NCBI GenBank assembly: GCA_025057015.1
Contig: JANWYG010000017.1
Span: 319,071-383,070, forward strand
DNA from: Blastocatellia bacterium
Lineage (GTDB): Bacteria > Acidobacteriota > Blastocatellia > Chloracidobacteriales > JADJPF01
Reading direction: 5' to 3'
Length of the DNA stretch: 64,000 nt
The translations under genes and the position numbers were made by a program. Every line of letters starts with the position of its first letter. Position 1 is the first letter of the stretch. A model generated the notes under the pieces. It did no database searches. It worked only from the letters and a program-made list of their open reading frames with translations, and was not told where the DNA came from. This document shows, piece by piece, positions 25,632 to 34,933 of this stretch.

Positions 25632-28064
25632 ATGATCGCAGAAAAAGTACCAGTCAATCTAGAAGAAGAGATGAAGCGTAGTTATCTCGACTACGCTATG
25701 TCAGTCATTATAGGACGCGCACTGCCCGACGTCCGAGATGGTCTTAAGCCTGTACATAGGCGGGTACTATGGGCAATGCATGAGCTAGGCAATACGCATA
25801 ACAAGCCGTATAAGAAATCAGCTCGCATAGTTGGCGATGTGATAGGTAAGTACCACCCCCACGGGGATGCTGCCGTCTACGATACAATAGTCAGGCTTGT
25901 ACAAGACTTTTCCATGAGATTACCGCTCATTGATGGACAGGGTAACTTTGGCTCAATCGACGGCGATGCCGCTGCTGCAATGCGTTACACCGAAGTACGC
26001 ATGGCAAAGATTGCCGAGATGATGCTTGCCGATATAGACAAAGAGACCGTAGATTTTCATCCTAACTATGATGAGACATTGCAAGAACCTACTGTGCTGC
26101 CAACGCGCTTTCCGAATCTACTGGTCAACGGAGCTTCAGGCATAGCGGTCGGCATGGCTACAAACATCCCGCCGCACAATCTAGGTGAAGCTATCGAAGC
26201 TGCTATACTGCTTCTACGTAAACCCGAGGCAACCATAGACGAACTAATGCAGGTACTGCCTGGCCCGGACTTTCCTACAGGTGCGTTTATTTGCGGACGT
26301 AGCGGAATAAGGCAAGCATATGAGACCGGTCGCGGTACGATCATCATGCGAGCCCGAGCAGCAATTGACCACGTAGGCAAAAATGATGAACGCGAAGCAA
26401 TAGTCGTCACTGCAATTCCTTACCAAGTCAATAAGGCTAAACTAATAGAGCGCATAGCAGAGCTAGTCAACGAAAAGAAGTTAGAGGATATAGCCGATTT
26501 ACGAGATGAATCCGACCGCGAAGGAATGAGAATAGTCATAGAGCTAAAGCGCGGTGCAGTAGCCCAGATGGTACTCAACAACCTCTACAAACTGACTCCG
26601 ATGCAAACTACTTTCGGAGTGATTAACCTCGCGATAGTCAACGGTCGGCCTAAGGTACTCAGTCTGAAAGAGCTATTGCTCTTGTTTATCGACTTCCGAC
26701 GAGAAGTGGTGCTGCGCAGAACCGAGTTTGAGCTGCGCAAGGCCCGCTCAAGGCAGCATATCCTCGAAGGATTAGCCAAGGCACTAGACCACATAGATGA
26801 AATAATCGCCTTAATACGTTCGTCTAAGTCGGCTCCAGAAGCCAAGGTAGAGCTAGTAAATCGGTTTGCTTTCTCGCAGATGCAAGCACAAGCTATTCTT
26901 GACCTACAACTTCAGAAACTCACTAGTCTTGAAAGACAAAAAATCCAGGATGAATTGAAAGATATTCTCCACCTCATAAGCGAGCTAGAGGAAATCCTCA
27001 ACAGCGAAACAGCTCTTAAGAATGTCATAGTCAAAGAACTGCGTGAGGTACAGAAGAATTTTGCTGATAGCAGGCGTACGCAGATAGTAGACGAAGAAAC
27101 TGAGTTAACGCTAGAAGACCTAATTCCCGATGAAGAAATGGTAATTACTGTCACTCATGGTGGATACATAAAACGTACCCCGCTTGCAGCTTATCGTAGC
27201 CAGCGTCGTGGTGGTACAGGTCGACGTGGAATGACTACTAAAGCCGAAGATGCAGTAGATCACATCTTCGTAGCTTCTACACACTCCTACATTCTGTTCT
27301 TTACGGACCGCGGTCAGGTCTACACCCTTAAAGTACACGAAATACCAGACGTAGCGACCACCGGAAAAGGTAAAGCTATAGTCAATCTGATAAACCTGCC
27401 AAGCAACGAACGAGTAGCCACTATAGCTACCGTAAAAGAGTTTTCACAAGGGACATACTTGATAATGGTTACGCGCAAAGGGATGATTAAGCGCGTCGAG
27501 CTGTCAGATCTAGCCTACAGTCGCTCGAAAGGTATAATCGCCATGAACGTAGCAGAAGATGACAGCCTAATAGCAGCAGAACTCAGCGACGGCAAAAAGC
27601 GGATTTTCCTTGCCACTCGTAACGGGATGGCGGTTTATTTCGACGAAGCAGAAGTGCGCCCTATGGGTCGCCAAGCAAAAGGAGTACGCGGCATCGACCT
27701 GCGCGAAGGTGATGTAGTAGTCGCCATGGCAATAGTCTCCGGTGATGAACAAATGCTCACCATATCCGAACAAGGCCTGGGCAAGCGTACACCAATCAGC
27801 GAGTATCGCTTCCAGTCTAGAGCCGGCTTGGGAGTCATAAACATGAAAGTAACCGAACGCACAGGTCACGTGGTCACTGTAATGCCCGTACGTGATGAAG
27901 ATGAGATAATCATAATCAGCGCTTATGGCAAAGTTATTAGACTACACGTAGGTGAGATACGCGAAGCAGGCAGAAACACACAAGGCGTCATACTAATCGA
28001 TACTGCTGATGGCGATCGCGTCGCGTCAGCCTCGCTGATACGAAATAATGAGTCGATGCAGTAA
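25632..28064 (+). CDS. gyrA: DNA gyrase subunit A
   Basis: 810 residues. With GyrB it introduces negative supercoils. The catalytic Tyr is Y119 in [18 protein letters not shown]. The quinolone-determining region reads [12 protein letters not shown], with Ala at the place of E. coli Ser83. The C-terminal domain starts after a Glu-rich coiled region ([16 protein letters not shown]) and has the GyrA box [11 protein letters not shown], which marks it as gyrase rather than topoisomerase IV, followed by beta-pinwheel repeats. The stop lies 2 nt before a NuoH-like gene, so the downstream six-gene set is probably read through from gyrA. Confidence 0.97.
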   Translation: MIAEKVPVNLEEEMKRSYLDYAMSVIIGRALPDVRDGLKPVHRRVLWAMHELGNTHNKPYKKSARIVGDVIGKYHPHGDAAVYDTIVRLVQDFSMRLPLIDGQGNFGSIDGDAAAAMRYTEVRMAKIAEMMLADIDKETVDFHPNYDETLQEPTVLPTRFPNLLVNGASGIAVGMATNIPPHNLGEAIEAAILLLRKPEATIDELMQVLPGPDFPTGAFICGRSGIRQAYETGRGTIIMRARAAIDHVGKNDEREAIVVTAIPYQVNKAKLIERIAELVNEKKLEDIADLRDESDREGMRIVIELKRGAVAQMVLNNLYKLTPMQTTFGVINLAIVNGRPKVLSLKELLLLFIDFRREVVLRRTEFELRKARSRQHILEGLAKALDHIDEIIALIRSSKSAPEAKVELVNRFAFSQMQAQAILDLQLQKLTSLERQKIQDELKDILHLISELEEILNSETALKNVIVKELREVQKNFADSRRTQIVDEETELTLEDLIPDEEMVITVTHGGYIKRTPLAAYRSQRRGGTGRRGMTTKAEDAVDHIFVASTHSYILFFTDRGQVYTLKVHEIPDVATTGKGKAIVNLINLPSNERVATIATVKEFSQGTYLIMVTRKGMIKRVELSDLAYSRSKGIIAMNVAEDDSLIAAELSDGKKRIFLATRNGMAVYFDEAEVRPMGRQAKGVRGIDLREGDVVVAMAIVSGDEQMLTISEQGLGKRTPISEYRFQSRAGLGVINMKVTERTGHVVTVMPVRDEDEIIIISAYGKVIRLHVGEIREAGRNTQGVILIDTADGDRVASASLIRNNESMQ

Positions 28065-28066
28065 AT

Positions 28067-29050
28067 ATGCCAGCTCTGTTGCTTAAAGCTGCCGTCCTAT
28101 TCCTATGGACACAGCATAATTCCTCACGGTCAGTAATGCCCTGTCGGCTACAGCTAGTAGCCGACTTAGTCAAAATTCTTACTAAACAGGAGGTCATTTC
28201 CACAAAGGCCGACGTCGCTACAGCAGAACTAGCCCTCAGTATCTCTATTGCCGCAAGCGCTGCCGCAACAATTGCACTCCCTTGGTGGCCAGGACAACAG
28301 GAAGTAAACTTGCTCTTCGTACTAGCTATGGCTGCATCAAGTAAGTCAGCCCTGATGCTTGCACTGTCTGCCTGTGGCAGCAAGGTAACACCAAAGATAA
28401 TAGCTTGCGAGATAGTAAGCGTACTTCCTATTCTAGCTACGCTCACCTACTGCCAAACGCTTTCTGTGCAAGATATAGTCTTAGCCCAACACCAGCTCTG
28501 GTACATCCTACTTCAACCTACAAATTTCATTATCTACCTCGTTTGTAGCTTAGCGACCCTAGAGGCTATAAATGAGCAGCTTCGCGCAGAAAGCAACTGC
28601 GGCACAGTTCACTTGTGGATGTTCTCCCTACTCAGCCACTCCTACCGTTTCTTCACAGCAGTGCTCGCAGTCACGATCTTCCTAGGTGGCTGGACACTGC
28701 CCGGCATAAACTTTCTGAGCATCATTTCTCACCAACTCTTCACTACAGCTTCATGCATCATCTTTTTGTCCAAAACGGCGCTCGTAATTTATACTCTCTC
28801 CCCTAAAAGACGAGCATTTGCGTTATCTCGATCGATATGGAAAGTAGTAGTACCCGTCGTAGTACTTAACACAGCACTTACAGACGTAATGTTGATCATC
28901 GGAGTAAAACTCGAGCTCATAACCAGGCAAGTCAGCACAGTAGCACAAGGCGCCCTCGGCTACTTCTACTTACTAAGTACGTCACTACTAGTTTCTTGCC
29001 TGTCAGCAGTGCTGTTGCTATACAATCATCGCCAAACAAAGGCTCAATAA
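28067..29050 (+). CDS. NuoH-like membrane protein, degenerate
   Basis: 327 residues, eight or so membrane helices. Relation to NuoH is visible in RLQLVADLVKILTKQEVIS (compare the LQxxADxxKxxxKE element), in TIFLGGW before the sixth helix, and in helix order. The normal N-terminal loop with ERxxLGxxQxRxGPNRVG is missing: the frame cannot extend upstream because a stop lies six codons before the ATG. The PFDxPExExELxxGYxxEYSG loop is reduced to LATLEAINEQLRAES. Both loops line the quinone site in complex I, so quinone chemistry is unlikely. It starts 2 nt after gyrA and 4 nt before the NuoJ-like gene; no NuoI gene lies between. Confidence 0.72.
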   Translation: MPALLLKAAVLFLWTQHNSSRSVMPCRLQLVADLVKILTKQEVISTKADVATAELALSISIAASAAATIALPWWPGQQEVNLLFVLAMAASSKSALMLALSACGSKVTPKIIACEIVSVLPILATLTYCQTLSVQDIVLAQHQLWYILLQPTNFIIYLVCSLATLEAINEQLRAESNCGTVHLWMFSLLSHSYRFFTAVLAVTIFLGGWTLPGINFLSIISHQLFTTASCIIFLSKTALVIYTLSPKRRAFALSRSIWKVVVPVVVLNTALTDVMLIIGVKLELITRQVSTVAQGALGYFYLLSTSLLVSCLSAVLLLYNHRQTKAQ

Positions 29051-29053
29051 AAA

Positions 29054-29509
29054 ATGGAAGCTCTACTGTTTTATCTCTGTACCTCGATCATACTTGTAGC
29101 AGCTATTTTTACTATCTCTTCTGCTAACATAGAGCGAAGCAGTACTGCTTTCGCTAGCATGATGTTAGCTCTGGCCGGCATATATCTGCTTCTGAATGAA
29201 GAGCTGCTAGCAAGCATACAAATACTACTCTATGCGGCCATCTTACCTGCCTCCTTTCTAGCCACCCCTGCAAGCACTTCGAACGGAAAGGCTCATCCAA
29301 AAACTTCCTCATCAAAGCTCTTACTTATACCCATACTAACCCTACTTTTACTCGCAGCAATAAAAACACAACCAAAGCAAGTTGCCGTAAGCTACCGCTC
29401 AGAAATGGTCTACGAAGACGCTGTTGCGGAAATTCAAATAATGCTACTCGTTCTGCTAGCAGCAATTCTAGGAACGTTACGCCTGAAAGACCATCATGAT
29501 AGCTCCTGA
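29054..29509 (+). CDS. NuoJ-like membrane protein, degenerate
   Basis: 151 residues, about five helices. Its place between H-like and K-like genes and the helix pattern identify it. The hallmark of the third helix, normally EIxVYAGAIMVLF, reads IQILLYAAILPASFLATPAS here. The conserved Gly at the pi-bulge is gone and Pro and Ala replace the usual hydrophobic run. It overlaps the NuoK-like gene by 14 nt. Confidence 0.68.
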   Translation: MEALLFYLCTSIILVAAIFTISSANIERSSTAFASMMLALAGIYLLLNEELLASIQILLYAAILPASFLATPASTSNGKAHPKTSSSKLLLIPILTLLLLAAIKTQPKQVAVSYRSEMVYEDAVAEIQIMLLVLLAAILGTLRLKDHHDSS

Positions 29510-29813
29510 AATCTACGATATACTCGCCAAAATCGACGTAAGACATTACCTCGTACTAAGCATCCTGCTCTTTTGCATAGGACTATGCGGAGTGTTGCTT
29601 CGGCGCAGTTTGCTTTCTGTGTTGATGTCAGTACTGATAATGATTAACTCGGTAAACATCAATTTCTTAGCATTTGCACAAAAGGAGCATAGCAGTACCA
29701 AGGGACACATGTTCGCCTTCTTCGTCATAGTAGTAGCTGCAGCAGAAACACTCGTAGGCCTGATACTTCTTGCTTCGTACCGAAGAGAGGGTAAGAAAGT
29801 ACTAAAATGGTAG
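29496..29813 (+). CDS. NuoK-like membrane protein lacking the first channel glutamate
   Basis: 105 residues, three helices, the best conserved small subunit of the set: HYLVLSILLFCIGLCGVLLR, then SVLMSVLIMINSVNINFLAF and GHMFAFFVIVVAAAETLVGL. In complex I the second helix carries an essential Glu (E. coli Glu36, in GLEIMIN); here the aligned residue is Leu47. The second Glu (E. coli Glu72) is kept as Glu84. Proton transfer through the normal K/J path should therefore be impaired. It overlaps both neighbours (14 and 7 nt). Confidence 0.82.
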   Translation: MIAPEIYDILAKIDVRHYLVLSILLFCIGLCGVLLRRSLLSVLMSVLIMINSVNINFLAFAQKEHSSTKGHMFAFFVIVVAAAETLVGLILLASYRREGKKVLKW

Positions 29814-31426
29814 CAGCAGAATTAGTCTTAGTAGTGCTAGTAGCTCCGCTTACAGGGTTTATTTTCAACAACGTATTTGCAGAGCGATTTACACGCCTCA
29901 CTTTGTCGCGTATAGCTCTTCTCTGCACTGCTAGCTCACTATTAGCTGCTACATACCTAGCCTACATCACTTACGGCCAGAGCAACAAAATAGCGTTATA
30001 CAACTTGATGTCCAAACCTATCGCCATAGAAGTTTCATTTCTCTTAGACAAGTCAACCTGCCGGTTGATGCTACTTGTAACTCTCGTGGCACTGCTAGCA
30101 CACATAGCGCTGCGGCTAGACCTGCGTTTTGCTAATCATCTAAACCTATTTTTAGCAGTCACTCTCACATCAATACTCAGCGCAAACTCAGTGGTTACGT
30201 TAGTCAGTTGGACACTTATAAGCCTCTGTTCATACCTACTCTTAGCACAACACGCTACTACTGACGACATAGCCTTAGAAAGCCAGTTTGTACCCGACCT
30301 ATGTCTCTTATTGAGCATAGCTTATTGCCATGCTTTCTACGGAAATATAGTCGACTATGAAACTGTTGGACTCATCGACCGAAAGCTACCTGCTGCTTTA
30401 ATGCTATTTGCTATAATCGGTAAAAGTTTGCAGACCTTACCGCTTCTGCAAGTTAAAACGCTGCCATTTAACAAGGTACTCTTGATTACAGCAAGCTCGA
30501 CGCTTGCTGCAGCCGCGCTAATGCTACAAATAAAGCTAGCAATATCGACGGTAGTAGCAACAGTAGGAATGGCCGCCGCTATCATCACTGCAATCATTGC
30601 AGGGTCACAGATAGCAAAAGTGGCTGCCTACTTTGCAATCTCACAAACCGGATATGCTCTTTTCTGTTTTGGACTAGGAGCTAGTGAAGCTGCAGTGCTG
30701 CAACTAGCAACACAAATACCTTGTACAGTACTACTTGCTTTAGCTACTACACAAAGAGTAAGTCTCACTTTCAGAACACTAGTCTGGCTTACTAGCTGTG
30801 GAGCTTTCCCATCAGGTTTTTGGTTCAGAACTGCTTTCATAGCTACAGCGTCTGAAAGCGTTCTCTGGGCTAGCATTGCCTTTCTAGCCTTAACTTCAAC
30901 CTACCTAGCAAGAACATTGCTGTACCGAACAAAATCTGCAAAGCTAAACATAGCTAGCTGGGGACTGTTACTATGCGCATCTGCTCCAAGTTTCACAATC
31001 AACACACCAACTTTCCACAAAGTCACAAATTTCGCCTTGCTAATCTTTGCGTCATTATTCGGGCTAGTAGTGTTCATAAAACTACCTAAAAAATTTGCTG
31101 AGCTAATTAAGCTACCGCTATTTAGATTACAGAAAGTGTTAGCAAGCGAGAAATTTGGAAAATACAAGCAGCTAGGTAAGAGCCTACTAGGCACGCTGAC
31201 TAGAATGCGTTTCCTTGGACAGGTATTTGCTTGGATTGACCAACATTTAATTGACCTCGGAATCAACTTCCTTGGTTGGGCTGTAAGGGTAATGTCCGTA
31301 GTAGTTAGGCAAATGCATTCGGGCACAATAGGAGGCTATCTCAAAATGACAGTAGTGGCGCTACTGACTGCTCTACTACTTCTAGAACACGAAGTTATAA
31401 AACAACTTTTCTTGCTACTGTGGTAA
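29807..31426 (+). CDS. NuoL-like antiporter-type subunit, degenerate
   Basis: 539 residues, shorter than the usual 600-plus. The C-terminal lateral helix and last membrane helix are recognisable (WIDQHLIDLGINFLGWAVRV, then LKMTVVALLTALLLLEHEV). In the antiporter core, VSWTLISLCSYLLL aligns with the WEGVGLCSYLL element, but the essential Glu is Thr136. GKS with Lys206 is kept, but the following WLPDAMxGPTPVSALIH block is lost (LPLLQVKTLPFNKVLLITAS). The half-channels should therefore not pump protons as in NuoL. No frameshift or stop is present, so the frame appears to be maintained. Confidence 0.72.
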   Translation: MVAAELVLVVLVAPLTGFIFNNVFAERFTRLTLSRIALLCTASSLLAATYLAYITYGQSNKIALYNLMSKPIAIEVSFLLDKSTCRLMLLVTLVALLAHIALRLDLRFANHLNLFLAVTLTSILSANSVVTLVSWTLISLCSYLLLAQHATTDDIALESQFVPDLCLLLSIAYCHAFYGNIVDYETVGLIDRKLPAALMLFAIIGKSLQTLPLLQVKTLPFNKVLLITASSTLAAAALMLQIKLAISTVVATVGMAAAIITAIIAGSQIAKVAAYFAISQTGYALFCFGLGASEAAVLQLATQIPCTVLLALATTQRVSLTFRTLVWLTSCGAFPSGFWFRTAFIATASESVLWASIAFLALTSTYLARTLLYRTKSAKLNIASWGLLLCASAPSFTINTPTFHKVTNFALLIFASLFGLVVFIKLPKKFAELIKLPLFRLQKVLASEKFGKYKQLGKSLLGTLTRMRFLGQVFAWIDQHLIDLGINFLGWAVRVMSVVVRQMHSGTIGGYLKMTVVALLTALLLLEHEVIKQLFLLLW

Positions 31427-32964
31427 TGGACTTTCTAGGCATAGGGATACTTTCTTGGCTGACTTGGCTACCGTTTATAGGGGCTATAGTACTGCTACTG
31501 TTTCAGACTGACAGCGAGAAGACGCGTCAATTTGCAAGCTTCTGGTCGATGTTGTGTCTACTGTTGACTTTGCTACTGTTTCATAACTTTGACGCAAGAA
31601 AAGGTTTGCAGTACATAGAGGATCACGAATGGATATCTTCAATAGGGGCGCGTTATCAGCTAGGAATGGATGGAATCAGCCTAATACTGATAACAACTAC
31701 AACGCTGCTAAGCAGCATAACAGTTTTTCTAAAGTCACACCATCGGCAGCAACTTGTTTTGCTGTTTGCTCTACAGACTTGCATCACGGGTACTTTTCTA
31801 GCTACAGACTTCTTACTACTCTACTTTTTTTGGATAGCAAGTCTGTTACTTTGCTACTTTCTAGTGACGCCAAAATCTGGCCACCGTGAGGCGACGAAAT
31901 TTTTACTCTGCACGCTGTCCGGCGCAACAGCGGTTCTGCTCGTCGCATTGAAACTTCACCTAGCGTTTCCCGAAGCTATAGCCGCTAGCCCAGAGAGATA
32001 TGAATCAGCAGCTAGACTACTCATCAGTGAGGACTCATCGCTAGCTGGTTTACTCAATCAGGCTCATGTTACAGGCAAGACATTCAATATTTGGGCAATT
32101 CAGCTAGCTATTCCGCTACTTTCATATCAGTCGCAACTGCTGCTTTTTGTAACCTTACTACTTGGCCTTGCCGCCAACATACCAACATTTCCACTACATA
32201 ACTGCTTCTTAGGGACACAGAATACTTCATTTCATCTTCTCTTACTGCCTTGTATAATCGGCATCTATGGCATTCTACGCTTCAACTTAATACTTACGCA
32301 GGTAGCACCAGAAGTGCTATTGACAGTAGCTTTTGTCAGCATAGCAGCAGCACTATATTTTACGCTATGTGCAACAGCACAGAGCGATCTGAAACTTCTA
32401 TTGTCATACCTTTACTTGAGCCAGGTTGCGTTAGCCGTCTGTGGTGTTGCTACGCTGAATCCTAAAGGACTTGACGGTGCGCTCTTACAAATCAACCTGC
32501 AAGTTCTACAAGCGGGTGGCATCCACCTGCTACTAGAAAAGCTACCCGATAGAAAAGTAAGTAGCTTCAACAGCCTAGCTCGACAGGCGCCGCGACTTGC
32601 AGTCTTGTTTGCCGTGCTACTATTCGGTCTTGTCGGGTTACCGCCATCAGGTAGCTTCATGGCAACACTGCTGCTGCTGTGCGGCATAGCTGAAACCCAA
32701 CTGCAATGGGCGATCGTTGTCGGCTTCAGTATGGCTATCAGCAGCGGATGTGTCCTTCGCCTTTACCGAAGAACCTTAGAAACCTCCAACGGGAAGTTGC
32801 AAGACATAAGCGTAAGCGAGACGACCTATCTGTTGCCACTGGCTATATTAGTCATTTGGATAGGGATCTATCCGCAAAAAGTGCTATCGTACTTTGATAC
32901 CGCTACCAAAGGGATAGTCCGGCAAGCAAGAGTCAGCACGACACTTCTACAAACGAGGAAATGA
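31426..32964 (+). CDS. NuoM-like antiporter-type subunit, degenerate
   Basis: 512 residues from the ATG overlapping the previous stop (TAATG); a GTG six bases earlier is an alternative. By eye against NuoM: the essential Glu in FFELxLIPM is Ile137 (YFFWIASLLL), the Lys in VKVPMFP is Asn251 (AANIPTFPLH), the middle Lys of LLKMGTYG is Ile277 (CIIGIYG), the His of SHMG is Gln333 (YLSQVAL), and the Glu of NGFVGE is Thr414. The fold is otherwise intact (LPPSGSFMATLLLL, KFLLCTLSGA). It should be a structural rather than proton-pumping subunit. It overlaps the NuoN gene by 4 nt. Confidence 0.76.
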   Translation: MDFLGIGILSWLTWLPFIGAIVLLLFQTDSEKTRQFASFWSMLCLLLTLLLFHNFDARKGLQYIEDHEWISSIGARYQLGMDGISLILITTTTLLSSITVFLKSHHRQQLVLLFALQTCITGTFLATDFLLLYFFWIASLLLCYFLVTPKSGHREATKFLLCTLSGATAVLLVALKLHLAFPEAIAASPERYESAARLLISEDSSLAGLLNQAHVTGKTFNIWAIQLAIPLLSYQSQLLLFVTLLLGLAANIPTFPLHNCFLGTQNTSFHLLLLPCIIGIYGILRFNLILTQVAPEVLLTVAFVSIAAALYFTLCATAQSDLKLLLSYLYLSQVALAVCGVATLNPKGLDGALLQINLQVLQAGGIHLLLEKLPDRKVSSFNSLARQAPRLAVLFAVLLFGLVGLPPSGSFMATLLLLCGIAETQLQWAIVVGFSMAISSGCVLRLYRRTLETSNGKLQDISVSETTYLLPLAILVIWIGIYPQKVLSYFDTATKGIVRQARVSTTLLQTRK

Positions 32965-34397
32965 TGCCGCTAAAGCCTCTTTTTCTGATGAGTCCTGAGC
33001 TGCAATTAGCACTTTTTGTCTGTCTACTGCTTGTACTTGCGATGCTTCTTCCGCAACAGCAGCAGCGTATAGGGGCTTATACTGCTCTACTTGGAATAGG
33101 CTTTGCAGCAGCCAGCTTAGGAGTAACTGCATACTCATGCTGGCATGTACTGCCACAAAATGCGTTTGGTTACAGAATCGATTCGTTTGGGATTCTATTC
33201 AAGGCTATAGCACTTGCTTGTAGCGGACTATCGATTATCGCCTCTATTAAGTATTTAGAGGCAAAGTCTAAGCAGCACTGCGATTACTACGCGTTGATAT
33301 TGCTTGCCGTGATAGGCATGATGCTTGCGTCTTCGGCGCGGGATCTTATAGTGCTTTACCTGTCGCTAGAACTTTCAGCAGTAAGCACATATCTACTAGT
33401 ATGGTATCCTGGCAGATTGAGATCCGCCGAAGGTGCACTTACCTACTACCTACTTGCGATGACGTCAACAGGCATACTCCTATACGGTATGTCAGTGGTG
33501 TATGCCACAACGGGTGAGACATCTTTTGACGCGATAGTAAAAGCCGGGCAGTCAGACAGCCTGTTCAGCATCGGAATAACATTGATGAGCCTGGGAATAC
33601 TTTTCAAGGTCGCTGCCATACCACTGCATGCTTGGCTACCAGATACTTGTGAAGCAGCACCTACGCCCGTAATCCCTCTTCTTCTGATGACTAATTCTAC
33701 AGGCTACATTGTAGCGATAACACTTGTAAAACTCTTTCCGCAAAATCTTGCTGCAGGTCTGCAGTTGATTATGACTGTAACGGCGACAGTTTCGATGATG
33801 GTAGGTAATTTGGCAGCTGCTACACAAACAAATCTAAAGAGGATGCTCGGCTACGCCGGAATTGCTCACAGCAGCAACGTGATGCTCGCTGTAGCGCTTA
33901 CAGATAACAAAGCCACTTTTTTCTACATAGCTAGTTACTGCCTGACCAGCGCAGGCATCTGCATCGTACTTTCGGCACTTTCAACTTCAGCAGATGATGA
34001 AGAAACAGGCGAGTATATAGATGATCTAAATGGTTTATTTAAGACTAATTCCCGACTAGGCATAGCAGCTACTATTCTTTTACTTAGTTTTGCAGGGATA
34101 CCGCCAACTTGTGGTTTCATAGCCAAATATCTGGTGCTTAGCTCCGTGGTTAAGGCCGATTTGCAATGGCAACTACTTTTGATTGCTATCAACGTCCCCT
34201 TAGCTTTTTACATCAGTTGGCGCTGCATTAGGGCAATTTTCGAAGACAAAAAGCAGCAACTAGCTAGCATCGACAAAACACTACTTACAACAGCGCTACT
34301 TCTAGCAGGGCTGATAGCAGGTACAGGGATCTATCCACAACCATTAATTAGGATTTGCGACGCAGCAACTGCCGTAAGATCGCAGTACCAGAAATAA
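32961..34397 (+). CDS. NuoN-like subunit, key residues mostly kept
   Basis: 478 residues, about 14 helices, starting at ATG-ATG with GAGG just upstream. Unlike its neighbours it keeps the antiporter residues: Glu137 in YLSLELSAVS, Lys216 in LFKVAAIPLHAWLPD, the AAPTPV block, Lys293 and His303 in LKRMLGYAGIAHSSN, and Lys389 in GIPPTCGFIAKY. Only the lysine expected in the eighth helix seems replaced by a small residue (LLLMTNSTGY). It is thus the one subunit here that could still move protons. The 3' end overlaps the convergent DUF3592 gene by 50 nt. Confidence 0.88.
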   Translation: MMPLKPLFLMSPELQLALFVCLLLVLAMLLPQQQQRIGAYTALLGIGFAAASLGVTAYSCWHVLPQNAFGYRIDSFGILFKAIALACSGLSIIASIKYLEAKSKQHCDYYALILLAVIGMMLASSARDLIVLYLSLELSAVSTYLLVWYPGRLRSAEGALTYYLLAMTSTGILLYGMSVVYATTGETSFDAIVKAGQSDSLFSIGITLMSLGILFKVAAIPLHAWLPDTCEAAPTPVIPLLLMTNSTGYIVAITLVKLFPQNLAAGLQLIMTVTATVSMMVGNLAAATQTNLKRMLGYAGIAHSSNVMLAVALTDNKATFFYIASYCLTSAGICIVLSALSTSADDEETGEYIDDLNGLFKTNSRLGIAATILLLSFAGIPPTCGFIAKYLVLSSVVKADLQWQLLLIAINVPLAFYISWRCIRAIFEDKKQQLASIDKTLLTTALLLAGLIAGTGIYPQPLIRICDAATAVRSQYQK

Positions 34398-34857
34398 CGT
34401 TAACAAGACCTATTGCCAAGATAAAAATCCAGAATGAAGAAGAGATAGGTCTATGCACCGACCTTGACTCAGCTACATTTAGAGGGTTGTAGTAGATCTG
34501 AAGCCGTGAAGCAGTCTCGTAGTAATTGGCCACTGCTTCCGCTTGCTTTATGCTCGATAGATCAGCAGCTTGACGTGGCGCTATGCTCTGTCCGGAGTAT
34601 GACTTACCATTTACACGATAGGCATACTCGAGATTAACTTCATATATAGTAGAAGCATACTGGTTATTTTGGGTTCCAGTACGTATAGTAATCGGTTTAA
34701 TCCACACCTTCGTGATGTCGGCAGTTACTTCTGGCCAGGTTGCTGCAAGACGATTTTTATTTAGCTCCGTCATGGAAGCCATGACAGCTACTACGCCGGT
34801 GGCAAGCATTGCCAAGCTGAAGAGGAAATAGAGAACGTTCAGCAGTTTTCTGTGCAT
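34348..34857 (-). CDS. DUF3592 domain membrane protein
   Basis: About 169 residues from the ATG at 34857; a TTG further up would add 23. A membrane helix near the N-terminus (LLNVLYFLFSLAMLATGVV) and one near the C-terminus flank an extracytoplasmic beta domain: AATWPEVTADITKVWIKP, then EVNLEYAYRVNGKSYSGQSI and LQIYYNPLNVAESR, the usual DUF3592 signatures. Function unknown. It lies downstream of the hsp20 pair and overlaps the nuoN-like gene tail-to-tail. Confidence 0.8.
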   Translation of the reverse strand: MHRKLLNVLYFLFSLAMLATGVVAVMASMTELNKNRLAATWPEVTADITKVWIKPITIRTGTQNNQYASTIYEVNLEYAYRVNGKSYSGQSIAPRQAADLSSIKQAEAVANYYETASRLQIYYNPLNVAESRSVHRPISSSFWIFILAIGLVNVISGTAILRQLLRRKS

Positions 34858-34933
34858 CAGTCGGTGGAATCTTAAGCAAGAAGACTTGAGAACACAAGAC
34901 TTGTATGCCGCCACAAAGGGCGGCAATACAAGT

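Noticed and set aside
28067-34397. Simple pseudogenisation of a nuo operon
   Set aside because: Six consecutive long frames remain open with tight start/stop overlaps and NuoN keeps most key residues, which is unlikely without selection; this cannot be excluded without comparative data.
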